Positions 29,741 through 39,324 of a stretch of DNA of 64,000 nucleotides are shown here, in pieces. Below the pieces are notes generated by a model that was not told the origin of the DNA, did no database searches, and worked only from the letters and a program-made list of their open reading frames with translations. The stretch is from Streptococcus mitis (GTDB taxonomy: Bacteria; Bacillota; Bacilli; Lactobacillales; Streptococcaceae): contig NZ_CP028415.1 of NCBI RefSeq assembly GCF_000722765.2, forward strand, positions 750,501 to 814,500, read 5' to 3'. A program made the translations under genes and the position numbers. Every line of letters starts with the position of its first letter. Position 1 is the first letter of the stretch.

Positions 29741-30478
29741 ATGGCGAATCCCAAGTATAAACGTATTTTAATCAAGTTATCAGGTGAAGCCCTTGCCGGT
29801 GAACGTGGCGTAGGGATTGATATCCAAACAGTTCAAACAATCGCAAAAGAGATTCAAGAAGTTCATAGCTTAGGTATCGAAATTGCCCTTGTTATTGGTG
29901 GAGGAAATCTCTGGCGTGGTGAACCTGCTGCAGAAGCAGGAATGGACCGCGTTCAGGCAGATTACACAGGAATGCTTGGGACTGTTATGAATGCTCTTGT
30001 GATGGCAGATTCATTGCAACAAGTTGGGGTTGATACGCGCGTGCAAACTGCCATTACTATGCAACAAGTGGCAGAGCCTTATGTCCGTGGACGTGCCCTT
30101 CGTCACCTTGAAAAAGGCCGTATCGTTATCTTTGGTGCTGGAATTGGTTCACCTTACTTCTCAACTGATACAACAGCAGCCCTTCGTGCAGCTGAAATCG
30201 AAGCGGATGCCATCCTCATGGCTAAAAATGGGGTAGATGGTGTTTACAATGCCGATCCTAAGAAGGACAAGACAGCTGTTAAGTTTGAAGAATTGACCCA
30301 CCGTGACGTTATCAATAAAGGTCTTCGTATCATGGACTCAACAGCTTCAACCCTCTCAATGGATAATGACATTGACTTGGTTGTCTTCAACATGAACCAA
30401 CCAGGCAACATCAAACGTGTCGTATTTGGTGAAAATATCGGAACAACAGTTTCAAATAATATCGAAGAAAAGGAATAA
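29741..30478 (+). CDS. pyrH: UMP kinase
   Basis: Phosphorylates UMP to UDP. The 245-residue amino-acid-kinase-fold protein starts [18 protein letters not shown] after AAAGGAGAG; an ATG two codons earlier falls in the spacer. Other motifs are [10 protein letters not shown] near residue 52, [10 protein letters not shown] near 75 and the [20 protein letters not shown] block near 135. It forms an operon with frr. Confidence 0.96.
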   Translation: MANPKYKRILIKLSGEALAGERGVGIDIQTVQTIAKEIQEVHSLGIEIALVIGGGNLWRGEPAAEAGMDRVQADYTGMLGTVMNALVMADSLQQVGVDTRVQTAITMQQVAEPYVRGRALRHLEKGRIVIFGAGIGSPYFSTDTTAALRAAEIEADAILMAKNGVDGVYNADPKKDKTAVKFEELTHRDVINKGLRIMDSTASTLSMDNDIDLVVFNMNQPGNIKRVVFGENIGTTVSNNIEEKE

Positions 30479-30486
30479 GAAAGATT

Positions 30487-31044
30487 ATGGCTAACGCAAT
30501 TATTGAAAAAGCTAAAGAGAGAATGACCCAGTCTCACCAATCACTTGCTCGTGAATTTGGTGGTATCCGTGCTGGCCGTGCCAATGCAAGCTTGCTGGAC
30601 CGTGTACATGTAGAATACTATGGAGTAGAAACTCCTCTTAACCAAATCGCTTCCATTACGATTCCAGAAGCGCGTGTTTTGTTGGTCACACCATTTGACA
30701 AGTCTTCATTGAAAGACATCGAACGTGCCTTGAACGCTTCTGATCTTGGTATCACACCAGCTAACGACGGTTCTGTGATCCGCTTGGTTATTCCTGCTCT
30801 TACAGAAGAAACTCGTCGTGACCTTGCTAAAGAAGTGAAGAAGGTCGGTGAAAATGCTAAAGTGGCTGTCCGCAATATCCGTCGTGATGCTATGGACGAA
30901 GCTAAGAAACAAGAAAAAGCAAAAGAAATCACTGAAGACGAATTGAAGACTCTTGAAAAAGATATTCAAAAAGTAACAGACGATGCTGTTAAACACATCG
31001 ACGACATGACTGCCAACAAAGAGAAAGAACTTTTGGAAGTCTAA
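30487..31044 (+). CDS. frr: Ribosome recycling factor
   Basis: Splits post-termination ribosomes together with EF-G. The 185-residue protein has the family's [14 protein letters not shown] near residue 22, the hinge and beta domain in the middle, and the long C-terminal helix with [16 protein letters not shown] near 128. It follows pyrH at 8 nt, a widespread pairing. Confidence 0.97.
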   Translation: MANAIIEKAKERMTQSHQSLAREFGGIRAGRANASLLDRVHVEYYGVETPLNQIASITIPEARVLLVTPFDKSSLKDIERALNASDLGITPANDGSVIRLVIPALTEETRRDLAKEVKKVGENAKVAVRNIRRDAMDEAKKQEKAKEITEDELKTLEKDIQKVTDDAVKHIDDMTANKEKELLEV

Positions 31045-31053
31045 AAATAAACA

Positions 31054-31090
31054 GAAAAACTCAGTTGGCATTGCTGGCTGAGTTTTATTC
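31054..31090 (+). terminator. Terminator after frr
   Basis: AAAACTCAG pairs with CTGAGTTTT around TTGGCATTGCTGG. The trailing T-run is short, so read-through into cvfB is likely. Confidence 0.7.
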
Positions 31091-31103
31091 GAAAGAAGGA
31101 AAT

Positions 31104-31958
31104 ATGAATACAAATCTTGCAAGTTTTATCGTTGGACTTATCATCGATGAAAACGACCGTTTTTACTTTGTGCAAAAGGATGGTCAAACCTATGCTCTTG
31201 CTAAGGAAGAAGGTCAACATACAGTGGGGGATACGGTCAAAGGTTTTGCCTACACGGATATGAAGCAAAAACTCCGCCTGACAACCTTAGAAGTGACTGC
31301 CACTCAGGACCAATTTGGTTGGGGTCGTGTCACAGAAGTACGCAAGGACTTGGGTCTCTTTGTGGATACAGGCCTTCCTGACAAGGAAATCGTTGTGTCA
31401 CTCGATATTCTCCCTGAACTCAAGGAACTCTGGCCTAAGAAGGGCGACCAACTCTACATCCGTCTTGAAGTGGACAAGAAAGACCGTATCTGGGGACTCT
31501 TGGCTTATCAAGAAGACTTCCAACGTCTGGCTCGTCCTGCCTATAACAATATGCAGAATCAAAACTGGCCAGCCATTGTTTACCGTCTCAAGCTGTCAGG
31601 AACTTTTGTTTACCTGCCAGAAAATAATATGCTTGGTTTTATTCACCCAAGTGAGCGCTATGCAGAACCACGTTTGGGGCAAGTATTAGATGCGCGTGTC
31701 ATCGGTTTTCGTGAAGTGGACCGCACTCTGAACCTCTCCCTCAAACCACGTTCCTTTGAAATGTTGGAAAATGATGCCCAGATGATTTTGACTTATTTGG
31801 AAAGCAATGGCGGTTTCATGACCTTAAATGATAAGTCATCTCCAGACGACATCAAAGCAACCTTTGGCATTTCTAAAGGTCAGTTTAAGAAAGCACTCGG
31901 TGGTTTAATGAAGGCTGGTAAAATCAAGCAAGACCAGTTTGGGACAGAGTTGATTTAG
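31104..31958 (+). CDS. cvfB: S1-like RNA-binding protein CvfB
   Basis: The 284-residue protein has three S1-type modules followed by a C-terminal winged helix (about residues 225-284, ending [19 protein letters not shown]). CvfB proteins affect virulence gene expression in staphylococci; its role here is inferred from that family. The start [12 protein letters not shown] is preferred because AAGAAGG lies four bases upstream; a longer form would begin inside the frr terminator. Confidence 0.88.
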   Translation: MNTNLASFIVGLIIDENDRFYFVQKDGQTYALAKEEGQHTVGDTVKGFAYTDMKQKLRLTTLEVTATQDQFGWGRVTEVRKDLGLFVDTGLPDKEIVVSLDILPELKELWPKKGDQLYIRLEVDKKDRIWGLLAYQEDFQRLARPAYNNMQNQNWPAIVYRLKLSGTFVYLPENNMLGFIHPSERYAEPRLGQVLDARVIGFREVDRTLNLSLKPRSFEMLENDAQMILTYLESNGGFMTLNDKSSPDDIKATFGISKGQFKKALGGLMKAGKIKQDQFGTELI

Positions 31959-31965
31959 GAGTCAT

Positions 31966-32181
31966 ATGAGAAAATCATTTTACACTTGGCTCATGACCGA
32001 GCGCAATCCTAAAAGTAACAGTCCAAAGGCTATCTTGGCAGACCTAGCTTTTGAAGAATCAGCCTTCCCAAAACACACAGATGATTTTGATGAGGTCAGT
32101 CGCTTTTTGGAGGAACATGCCAGTTTCTCTTTTAACCTAGGTGACTTTGACGCTATCTGGCAAGAATACTTAGAACACTAG
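31966..32181 (+). CDS. YozE SAM-like family protein
   Basis: A 71-residue soluble all-helical protein of the YozE family. It begins [21 protein letters not shown] and contains [17 protein letters not shown] and [11 protein letters not shown], typical for the family. Function is unknown. It lies seven bases after cvfB and probably shares its transcript. Confidence 0.82.
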   Translation: MRKSFYTWLMTERNPKSNSPKAILADLAFEESAFPKHTDDFDEVSRFLEEHASFSFNLGDFDAIWQEYLEH

Positions 32182-32222
32182 CATGATTCACTGGGGTTGG
32201 GCTAGTAATTTCTCCATTCCTC

Positions 32223-32231
32223 TGCTATAAT
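32223..32231 (+). promoter_or_regulatory. Extended -10 promoter of phoH
   Basis: TGCTATAAT lies about 35 nt before the TTG start of phoH. Confidence 0.6.
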
Positions 32232-32265
32232 AAAAAGAAATAAAAGGATTAGAGAGGTTCTTTAT

Positions 32266-33270
32266 TTGAAGGAACATTCAATAGACATTCAACTGAGTCA
32301 TCCAGATGACCTGTTTCATCTTTTTGGTTCCAATGAACGCCATCTTCGTTTGATGGAAGAAGAGCTTGATGTTGTGATTCATGCTCGTACGGAGATTGTG
32401 CAGGTTTTGGGAGAAGAAACTGCATGTGAAGAAGCCCGTCAGGTTATCCAAGCCTTGATGGTCTTGGTGAATCGTGGGATGACCGTTGGTACGCCAGATG
32501 TGGTGACTGCGATTAGCATGGTCAAAAACGATGAAATCGACAAGTTTGTCGCCCTTTATGAAGAAGAAATTATCAAGGACAATACTAGAAAGCCTATCCG
32601 TGTCAAAACACTGGGTCAAAAACTTTATGTGGACAGTGTCAAACAGCATGATGTGACCTTTGGAATTGGGCCAGCAGGTACAGGGAAGACCTTTCTTGCA
32701 GTGACCTTGGCAGTGACTGCCCTTAAACGTGGTCAGGTTAAGCGGATTATCCTAACACGCCCGGCAGTGGAAGCTGGCGAGAGTCTAGGTTTTCTTCCGG
32801 GTGATCTTAAAGAGAAGGTAGATCCTTACCTTCGACCTGTTTATGATGCCTTGTATCAGATTCTGGGAAAAGACCAGACTACTCGTCTCATGGAGCGTGA
32901 AATTATCGAGATTGCTCCCCTTGCCTATATGCGTGGACGGACCTTGGATGATGCCTTTGTCATTCTCGATGAGGCGCAAAATACGACCATAATGCAGATG
33001 AAGATGTTTTTGACTCGCTTAGGCTTTAATTCTAAGATGATTGTCAATGGAGATATCAGTCAGATTGACCTTCCGCGTAACGTCAAGTCCGGTTTGATTG
33101 ATGCCCAAGAAAAACTCAAGAACATCCATCAGATTGACTTTGTTCATTTTTCAGCCAAGGATGTGGTTCGCCATCCTGTTGTCGCTCAGATTATCCGAGC
33201 TTATGAACCAGTACCAGTTAAAAAAGCAGAGAGTGAAGAATTAGATCCTCAACCTCTATCTGAAGGATAG
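32266..33270 (+). CDS. phoH: PhoH family ATPase
   Basis: Cytoplasmic P-loop ATPase linked to RNA metabolism; the biochemical role is not settled. The 334 residues have a small N-terminal KH-like region (about 15-75), Walker A GPAGTGKTFLA near 139 and Walker B FVILDEAQNT near 230. TTG is used as the start, with AGAGG about ten bases upstream; the next in-frame ATG would remove conserved N-terminal residues. Confidence 0.9.
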   Translation: MKEHSIDIQLSHPDDLFHLFGSNERHLRLMEEELDVVIHARTEIVQVLGEETACEEARQVIQALMVLVNRGMTVGTPDVVTAISMVKNDEIDKFVALYEEEIIKDNTRKPIRVKTLGQKLYVDSVKQHDVTFGIGPAGTGKTFLAVTLAVTALKRGQVKRIILTRPAVEAGESLGFLPGDLKEKVDPYLRPVYDALYQILGKDQTTRLMEREIIEIAPLAYMRGRTLDDAFVILDEAQNTTIMQMKMFLTRLGFNSKMIVNGDISQIDLPRNVKSGLIDAQEKLKNIHQIDFVHFSAKDVVRHPVVAQIIRAYEPVPVKKAESEELDPQPLSEG

Positions 33271-33481
33271 TTCTTTTGTACTTAAAGTTATCTCAATGCT
33301 AAATTTATAGTTTATTGAAGCTAGAATAGTATGTCGTGACTGCTAAAACATTTCTAGAAATTAATTTGACTTTCCTAATCGATTTGTTCACATTTTATTT
33401 CAATCTATCATAAATTTGCTTTTTAAATATTTCATTCAATATCCTTATCTTAGTTAGAAACTTTTCAAGTGGAGGAAACGT
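33271..33481. other. AT-rich intergenic stretch before the GNAT gene
   Basis: About 210 bp with no coding frame, tRNA or repeat I can recognise. No strong terminator for phoH is evident. The GNAT Shine-Dalgarno GGAGG lies at its end. Confidence 0.5.
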
Positions 33482-34051
33482 ATGGAATCAATTTTTATAA
33501 AACTTGCCCAGTATCCGTCTATAGAAACGGAGCGTTTATTGCTTAGACCTGTAACTTTGGATGATGCGGAAGCAATGTTTGACTATGCCTCGGAAAAGGA
33601 TAATACACGTTACACTTTTCAAACCAATCAAAATTTAGAAGAAACCAAAAATAATATTGCGCAGTTCTACTTGGCCAATCCTTTGGGACGTTGGGGAATA
33701 GAACTAAAAAGCAATGGTCAGTTTATTGGAACCATTGACTTGCACAAGATTGATCCTGTTCTTAAGAAGGCAGCTATTGGCTACATTATCAATAAAAAGT
33801 ATTGGAATCAAGGATTAACGACAGAGGCCAATCGAGCCGTGATTGAACTAGCTTTTGAAAAGATAGGGATGAATAAGTTGACTGCCCTTCACGATAAGGA
33901 CAATCCTGCATCTGGAAAGGTCATGGAGAAATCAGGCATGCATTTTTCCCACGTAGAACCATATGCTTGTATGGACCAGCATGAAAAAGGACGAATCGTT
34001 ACAAGAGTTCATTATGTCTTGACCAAAGAAGACTATTTTGCAAATAAATAA
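33482..34051 (+). CDS. GNAT family N-acetyltransferase (RimJ/RimL type)
   Basis: The 189-residue protein has the start TERLLLRPVTLDDAEAMF near residue 16, the GYIINKKYWNQGLTTEA acetyl-CoA region near 100-118 and the NPASGKVMEKSGM block near 141. The family acetylates ribosomal N-termini, amines or antibiotics; the substrate here is unknown. It has a strong GGAGG and its own terminator. Confidence 0.87.
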   Translation: MESIFIKLAQYPSIETERLLLRPVTLDDAEAMFDYASEKDNTRYTFQTNQNLEETKNNIAQFYLANPLGRWGIELKSNGQFIGTIDLHKIDPVLKKAAIGYIINKKYWNQGLTTEANRAVIELAFEKIGMNKLTALHDKDNPASGKVMEKSGMHFSHVEPYACMDQHEKGRIVTRVHYVLTKEDYFANK

Positions 34052-34086
34052 GCAGTTGAGAAGAAATTTTCAACTGTTTTTTCTTC
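34051..34086 (+). terminator. Terminator of the GNAT gene
   Basis: GCAGTTGA and TCAACTG pair around AGAAGAAATTT, followed by TTTTTTCTTCC. The T-rich tail also serves as the T-rich segment before the competence box. Confidence 0.8.
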
Positions 34087-34090
34087 CTCT

Positions 34091-34098
34091 TACGAATA
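34091..34098 (+). promoter_or_regulatory. SigX competence box (cin-box) of comEA-comEC
   Basis: A perfect TACGAATA lies behind a T-rich stretch, 19 nt before the comEA ATG. This is the consensus recognised by the competence sigma factor SigX (ComX). Confidence 0.92.
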
Positions 34099-34117
34099 AT
34101 CTAAGAGAGGAGAATAT

Positions 34118-34768
34118 ATGGAAGCAATTATCGAGAAAATCAAAGAGTATAAAATCATTGTCATCTGTACTGGTCTAGGCTTGCTTGTAGGAGGATTTTT
34201 CCTGCTAAAGCCAGCTCCACACATACCTGTCAAAGAAACGAATTTGCAGGCAGAAGTTGCAGCTGTTTCCAAGGATTCATTAACCGAAAAGGAAGTGAAG
34301 AAGGAAGAAAAAGAAGAACCTATTGAACAAGATCTAATCACAGTAGATGTGAAAGGAGCTGTTAAAGCACCAGGAATTTATGATTTGCCGGTAGGTAGCA
34401 GAGTCAATGACGCTGTTCAGAAGGCTGGTGGGTTGACAGAGCAAGCCGACAGCAAGTCACTCAATCTAGCTCAGAAAGTTAGTGACGAGGCTCTGGTTTA
34501 CGTTCCCACTAAGGGAGAAGAAGCAGCTAGTCAACAGGCAGGTTCTGGAGCGCCTTCTTCAACAAGCAAGGAAAAGAAGCTCAATCTCAACAAGGCCAGT
34601 CTGGAAGAACTTAAGCAGGTCAAGGGACTGGGAGGAAAACGAGCTCAGGACATTATTGATCATCGTGAGGCAAATGGGAAATTCAAGTCGGTCGATGAAC
34701 TCAAGAAAGTATCTGGCATTGGTGCCAAGACAATAGAAAAGCTAAAAGATTATGTTACAGTGGATTAA
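34118..34768 (+). CDS. comEA: Competence protein ComEA (DNA receptor)
   Basis: Membrane-anchored receptor for incoming double-stranded DNA. The 216 residues have one N-terminal membrane segment (about 12-30), an acidic/Lys-rich linker, a SLBB domain (ITVDVKGAVKAPGIYDLPVG, near residue 74) and a C-terminal helix-hairpin-helix pair (LNLNKASLEELKQVKGLGGKRAQDII, near 153) that binds DNA. It is driven by the SigX box and overlaps comEC by 17 bases. Also called celA in pneumococcus. Confidence 0.95.
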   Translation: MEAIIEKIKEYKIIVICTGLGLLVGGFFLLKPAPHIPVKETNLQAEVAAVSKDSLTEKEVKKEEKEEPIEQDLITVDVKGAVKAPGIYDLPVGSRVNDAVQKAGGLTEQADSKSLNLAQKVSDEALVYVPTKGEEAASQQAGSGAPSSTSKEKKLNLNKASLEELKQVKGLGGKRAQDIIDHREANGKFKSVDELKKVSGIGAKTIEKLKDYVTVD

Positions 34769-36992
34769 GAATTTCCCCATTCCCCTAATTTACCTGAGTT
34801 TTCTGTTACTTTGGCTTTACTACGCCATTTTTTCAGCATCCTATCTTGCTTTGTTGGGCTTCGTTTTTCTGCTAGTCTGTCTCTTTATCCAATTTCCTTG
34901 GAAATTAGCAGGTAAAGTTCTAGCAATTTGCGGAATTTTTGGATTCTGGTTTCTGTTTCAAAATTGGCAACAGAGCCAAGCGAGTCAAAATCTGGCAGAT
35001 TCTGTTGAAAGGGTACGGATTTTGCCTGACACTATTAAGGTCAATGGTGACAGTCTATCCTTTCGTGGCAAGTCTGATGGACGCATTTTTCAAGTATATT
35101 ATAAACTCCAGTCCGAGGAGGAGAAAGAAGCCTTTCAAGCCTTAACAGACCTTCATGAGATAGAACTAGAAGGAAAACTTTCGGAACCAGAGGGGCAGAG
35201 GAATTTTGGTGGATTTGACTATCAAGCCTATCTGAAGACTCAGGGAATTTACCAGACTCTCAATATCAAAAGAATCCAGTCACTTCAAAAGGTTGGCAGT
35301 TGGGATATAGGAGAAAATCTGTCCAGTTTACGTCGAAAGGCTGTGGTTTGGATTAAGACACATTTTCCAGACCCTATGCGCAATTACATGACAGGGCTTT
35401 TGCTAGGACATCTGGACACAGATTTTGAGGAGATGAATGAGCTTTATTCTAGTTTAGGAATTATCCACCTTTTTGCCTTGTCGGGTATGCAGGTAGGCTT
35501 TTTCATGGATGGATTTAAGAAACTTCTCTTGCGATTGGGCTTGACCCAAGAAAAGTTGAAATGGCTGACCTATCCCTTTTCCCTTATTTATGCAGGTCTG
35601 ACAGGATTTTCAGCATCGGTTATTCGCAGTCTCTTACAAAAGTTACTGGCTCAACATGGTGTTAAGGGCTTGGATAATTTTGCCTTGACGGTGCTTGTAC
35701 TCTTTATTATCATGCCCAACTTTTTCTTGACAGCAGGAGGAGTCTTGTCCTGTGCTTATGCTTTTATCTTGACCATGACCAGCAAAGAAGGAGAGGGGCT
35801 TAAGGCTATTGCCAGAGAAAGTCTGGTTATTTCCTTGGGAATATTGCCCATTCTATCCTTCTATTTTGCGGAATTTCAACCTTGGTCCATCCTCTTGACC
35901 TTTGTCTTTTCCTTTCTATTTGACTTGGTCTTCTTACCGCTCTTGTCTATCTTATTTGCCCTTTCCTTTCTCTATCCAGTTATTCAGCTGAATTTTATTT
36001 TTGAATGGTTGGAAGGGATTATTCGCTTGGTATCTCAGGTGGCAAGTAGACCTCTAGTCTTTGGTCAACCCAATGCATGGTTTTTAATTTTATTGTTAAT
36101 TTCCTTGGCTTTGGTCTATGATTTGAGGAAAAACATTAAAAGGATAGCAGTGTTGAGCTTATTGATTACGGGTCTCTTTTTCCTTACCAAGTATCCACTG
36201 GAAAATGAAATTACCATGCTGGATGTGGGGCAAGGAGAAAGTATTTTCCTACGGGATGTAACTGGGAAAACCATTCTCATAGATGTTGGTGGCAAGGCAG
36301 AGTCAAATAAGAAAATCGAAAAATGGCAAGAAAAGGTAACTACTAGCAATGCCCAGCGAACTTTGATCCCCTATCTCAAAAGTCGCGGAGTAGCCAAGAT
36401 TGACCAGCTAATTTTGACAAATACAGACAAGGAGCATGTTGGTGATTTGTTGGAGGTGACCAAGGCTTTCCATGTAGGGGAGATTTTAGTATCCAAAGGC
36501 AGTCTGAAACAGAAGGAATTTGTGGCAGAACTACTGGCGACTCAAACCAAAGTACGCAGTGTGACAATGGGAGAGAATTTGCCCATTTTCGGAAGTCAGT
36601 TAGAAGTCCTATCTCCAAGTAAAATTGGAGATGGAGGTCATGAAGATACCCTGGTTTTGTATGGAAAACTCTTTGATAAAAACTTTCTTTTCACTGGAAA
36701 TTTGGTGGAAAAAGGAGAGAAGGACTTGCTGAAGCAATACCCTAACTTAGAGGTGGGTGTCTTGAAAGCTGGCCAACATGGCTCTAAAAAATCATCAAGT
36801 TCATCCTTTTTAGAACAGCTCAAACCAGAGATGACTCTTATCTCAGTTGGAAAGAACAATCGAACGAAACTCCCCCATCAGGAAACCTTGACACGACTGG
36901 AAACTATCAATAGCAAAGTTTACCGAACTGACAAGCAAGGAGCTATACGCTTTAAAGGTTGGAAAAATTGGAAAATCGAAAGTGTTCGATAG
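34752..36992 (+). CDS. comEC: Competence channel protein ComEC
   Basis: Inner-membrane channel for single-stranded DNA entry. The 746 residues have an N-terminal hydrophobic and OB-like region, a central competence domain with the family signature GIIHLFALSGMQVGFF near residue 236 and many membrane segments, and a C-terminal metallo-beta-lactamase-like domain from about 490 (MLDVGQGESIFL). In that domain the metal motif reads LTNTDKEHVGD, so the first His of the usual THxDxDHxG is Asn; nuclease activity may be lost. Also called celB. Confidence 0.94.
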   Translation: MLQWIKNFPIPLIYLSFLLLWLYYAIFSASYLALLGFVFLLVCLFIQFPWKLAGKVLAICGIFGFWFLFQNWQQSQASQNLADSVERVRILPDTIKVNGDSLSFRGKSDGRIFQVYYKLQSEEEKEAFQALTDLHEIELEGKLSEPEGQRNFGGFDYQAYLKTQGIYQTLNIKRIQSLQKVGSWDIGENLSSLRRKAVVWIKTHFPDPMRNYMTGLLLGHLDTDFEEMNELYSSLGIIHLFALSGMQVGFFMDGFKKLLLRLGLTQEKLKWLTYPFSLIYAGLTGFSASVIRSLLQKLLAQHGVKGLDNFALTVLVLFIIMPNFFLTAGGVLSCAYAFILTMTSKEGEGLKAIARESLVISLGILPILSFYFAEFQPWSILLTFVFSFLFDLVFLPLLSILFALSFLYPVIQLNFIFEWLEGIIRLVSQVASRPLVFGQPNAWFLILLLISLALVYDLRKNIKRIAVLSLLITGLFFLTKYPLENEITMLDVGQGESIFLRDVTGKTILIDVGGKAESNKKIEKWQEKVTTSNAQRTLIPYLKSRGVAKIDQLILTNTDKEHVGDLLEVTKAFHVGEILVSKGSLKQKEFVAELLATQTKVRSVTMGENLPIFGSQLEVLSPSKIGDGGHEDTLVLYGKLFDKNFLFTGNLVEKGEKDLLKQYPNLEVGVLKAGQHGSKKSSSSSFLEQLKPEMTLISVGKNNRTKLPHQETLTRLETINSKVYRTDKQGAIRFKGWKNWKIESVR

Positions 36993-37035
36993 GAAGGACA
37001 AATATTATATATTAGTAAAATAAACTAAAAATCTG

Positions 37036-37064
37036 TTGCATAATAATGATAAAAACGATATAAT
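37036..37064 (+). promoter_or_regulatory. SigA promoter before the peptide-ABC transporter locus
   Basis: TTGCAT, a 17-bp spacer and a perfect TATAAT. Transcription is predicted from about 37071. Confidence 0.75.
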
Positions 37065-37088
37065 GAAAGCGTATTCAATATTAATGAT

Positions 37089-37358
37089 ATAAAACTATTA
37101 AAAATTAGTAAAAATCGTTTAATTAGTTAGTTTATGATTATTGGTTTTTTTCAGTCCAGTGTATCTGCTGTGACAGTCACTAAAAGTTACAAGTATGATT
37201 GGAATACCTACTATAAGACTAGTATGAATTGCCAGAGATATAACTATATTAACCCCCTGTTATGGTATCGTTATGATAGCTACGATGAATATAAAGTTGA
37301 TTCTGGCTGGAATTACCATCGTTATGAGGTACTAAACTACTACAGAGGAGGTTATTAA
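37089..37358 (+). pseudogene. Small secreted Tyr-rich peptide gene, nonsense-disrupted
   Basis: Read from 37089 in one frame, the sequence gives a basic n-region (KLLKISKNRLIS), then a TAG codon at 37128-37130, then a hydrophobic stretch and cleavage site (FMIIGFFQSSVSA) and a mature part of about 62 residues with 15 Tyr and one Cys. The codon at the natural N-terminus is ATA, not ATG. The only ATG (37134) lies after the amber codon, lacks a Shine-Dalgarno and leaves a stunted signal peptide. It sits between a strong promoter and an ABC transporter, so it may have been that transporter's substrate. I do not recognise the family. Confidence 0.6.
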
Positions 37359-37390
37359 TCCTTAAAGAGTGATAAAAAGGAGGGCTAGAT

Positions 37391-37978
37391 ATGTTGCAGC
37401 TTACTCATGTGACCTTAAAAACGCGACAAGTCATCTTACAAGATGTTGATTTTACATTTGAAAAGGGTAGGATTTATGGTATTCTTGCTATAAATGGCTC
37501 TGGAAAGACGACACTATTCCGCGCCATTAGCAATTTAATTCCTATAAGTAGCGGAAATATTGCAGCCCCTCCTTCTTTATTTTATTATGAAAGCGTTGAA
37601 TGGCTGGATGGAAACTTAAGTGGGATGGACTACCTTCGTCTTATCAAAAACATCTGGAAGTCAGGTCTGAACTTGGGGGATGAAATTGCCTATTGGGAAA
37701 TGTCGGACTATGTCAGACTTCCCATTCGCAAGTATTCCTTAGGCATGAAGCAACGCTTGGTGATTGCCATGTATTTCCTGAGTCAGGCGAAATGCTGGCT
37801 TATGGATGAGATTACAAATGGCTTAGATGAGTATTATCGACAGAAGTTTTTTGATAGGCTAGCACAAATCGATAGACAAGAACAGCTGGTTCTTTTAAGT
37901 TCCCACTATAAGGAAGAGTTGCTTGATGTCTGCGATAGAGTAGTAACCATTCATCGGGGAAAGATAGAAGAGGTTTAG
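37391..37978 (+). CDS. ABC transporter ATP-binding protein (small)
   Basis: A 195-residue ATPase. Walker A is INGSGKTTLF near residue 38, the signature is the divergent YSLGMKQRLVI near 117, Walker B is CWLMDEITNGLDEYY near 136 and the H-loop is LLSSHYK near 172. Short ATPases of this form usually serve ABC-2-like exporters of peptides or self-protection pumps. Shine-Dalgarno AAGGAGGG precedes it. It is followed at 3 nt by the permease. Confidence 0.87.
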   Translation: MLQLTHVTLKTRQVILQDVDFTFEKGRIYGILAINGSGKTTLFRAISNLIPISSGNIAAPPSLFYYESVEWLDGNLSGMDYLRLIKNIWKSGLNLGDEIAYWEMSDYVRLPIRKYSLGMKQRLVIAMYFLSQAKCWLMDEITNGLDEYYRQKFFDRLAQIDRQEQLVLLSSHYKEELLDVCDRVVTIHRGKIEEV

Positions 37979-37981
37979 TTT

Positions 37982-39166
37982 ATGAAAGATGTTGGTCTAT
38001 TTTTATTAAAAAAAGTTTTCAAAAGTCGCTTAAATTGGATTATCTTAGCTTTATTTGTTTCAACTCTTGGTATTAGCTTTTATTTCAATAGTCGGACTGC
38101 AAACTCCGTCAGCTTGGAGAGAGAGTTGGAAACTAGTCTGGTAGACCGTGAGAGAGTCATCAATGGATATGAAGAGAAACTCTCCCAAATATCTGACACC
38201 AACTCGGAGGAATACCAGATTGCTAAAATTAATTTAGAATCGCAACAAAATCTTTTGACTCAAAAGAAAGAAATTCTGGCTTTGTTAAAAGAAGGACGCT
38301 GGAAAGAAGCCTACTATTTGCAGTGGCAATCTTTGGATAAGAGTTATGAAATTTTATCAAAGGAACCGAATTCTAGCTCTGACTTAAAAATGGCGGTTGA
38401 CCGCGAACGAAAGACTTACCAAACCATATATCCCTTGAACATAAAAGCCCACAATTTATATTATCCGACCCACGGGATTGATCAGATTGTTTGGATTTTA
38501 GAGGCTATCATCCCAACCTTGTTTGTGATTGCGATTATTTTTATGCTGACACAACTTTTTGTAGAAAGATATCAAAATCATCTGGACACAGCTCAGTTAT
38601 ATCCTTTTTCAAAAGTGGCATTTGCCATGTCTTCTCTTGGAGTTGGGGTGAGCTATGTAACTGTGCTGTTTATTGGAATCTGTGGTTTTTCTTTCCTAGT
38701 GGGAAGTCTGATAAGTGGTTTTGGACAGTTAGATTATCCCTACCCGATTTATAGCTTAGTGAATCAAGAGGTAACTATTGGAAAAATACAAGATGTGTTA
38801 TTTCCTGGCTTGTTACTAGCTTTCTTAGCTTTTGTCATCATTGTGGAAGTAGTGTACTTGATTGCTTACTTTTTCAAGCAAAAAATGCCTGTCCTCTTTC
38901 TTTCACTTATTGGGATTGTTGGCTTATTGTTTGGTATTCAAACAATTCAGCCTCTTCAAAAGATTGCACATCTGATTCCCTTTACTTACTTGCGTTCAGT
39001 GGAGATTTTATCTGGAAGATTACCTAAGCAAATTGATAACGTCAATCTAAATTGGGACATGGGGCTAGTTTTACTTCCTTGCCTGATTATCCTTTTGTTA
39101 GTGGGGATTCTATTTATCGAAAGATGGGGAAGTTCACATAAAAAAGAATTTTTTAATAGATCCTAG
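37982..39166 (+). CDS. ABC transporter permease-like membrane protein
   Basis: The 394-residue protein has one membrane segment near the N-terminus (about 18-34) and a large charged extracytoplasmic loop with coiled-coil character (about 40-165). A C-terminal group of about five segments follows (about 172-195, 220-250, 275-300, 305-325 and 365-385). This topology fits the ABC-2-like permeases next to bacteriocin or peptide genes. Substrate unknown. It forms a two-gene unit with the ATPase before it. Confidence 0.78.
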   Translation: MKDVGLFLLKKVFKSRLNWIILALFVSTLGISFYFNSRTANSVSLERELETSLVDRERVINGYEEKLSQISDTNSEEYQIAKINLESQQNLLTQKKEILALLKEGRWKEAYYLQWQSLDKSYEILSKEPNSSSDLKMAVDRERKTYQTIYPLNIKAHNLYYPTHGIDQIVWILEAIIPTLFVIAIIFMLTQLFVERYQNHLDTAQLYPFSKVAFAMSSLGVGVSYVTVLFIGICGFSFLVGSLISGFGQLDYPYPIYSLVNQEVTIGKIQDVLFPGLLLAFLAFVIIVEVVYLIAYFFKQKMPVLFLSLIGIVGLLFGIQTIQPLQKIAHLIPFTYLRSVEILSGRLPKQIDNVNLNWDMGLVLLPCLIILLLVGILFIERWGSSHKKEFFNRS

Positions 39167-39200
39167 CTTTCCTATAGGGAAAATAAGTAAAAACTAACAT

Positions 39201-39232
39201 AGAGAGGGAATCAACTTGATTCTCTCTTTTTG
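39201..39232 (+). terminator. Terminator of the ABC transporter locus
   Basis: AGAGAGGGAATC pairs with TGATTCTCTCT around AACT and is followed by a T-run. Confidence 0.88.
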
Positions 39233-39289
39233 ATTAGGAAATCAAGGCAAAATACAAACACAAACTTTTCAAAAAAATAACTTTTTATC

Positions 39290-39318
39290 TTGACAAGAGC
39301 TAGAAAACTTGGTATCAT
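39290..39318 (+). promoter_or_regulatory. infC-rpmI-rplT promoter
   Basis: A perfect TTGACA, a 17-bp spacer and TATCAT with extended TGG. Transcription is predicted near 39325. Confidence 0.85.
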
Positions 39319-39324
39319 ATAAGA

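Noticed and set aside
37134..37358. Lactococcin 972 family bacteriocin
   Set aside because: The ABC transporter neighbourhood is suggestive, but the mature peptide lacks the Gly-rich family core and has one Cys and very high Tyr content instead.
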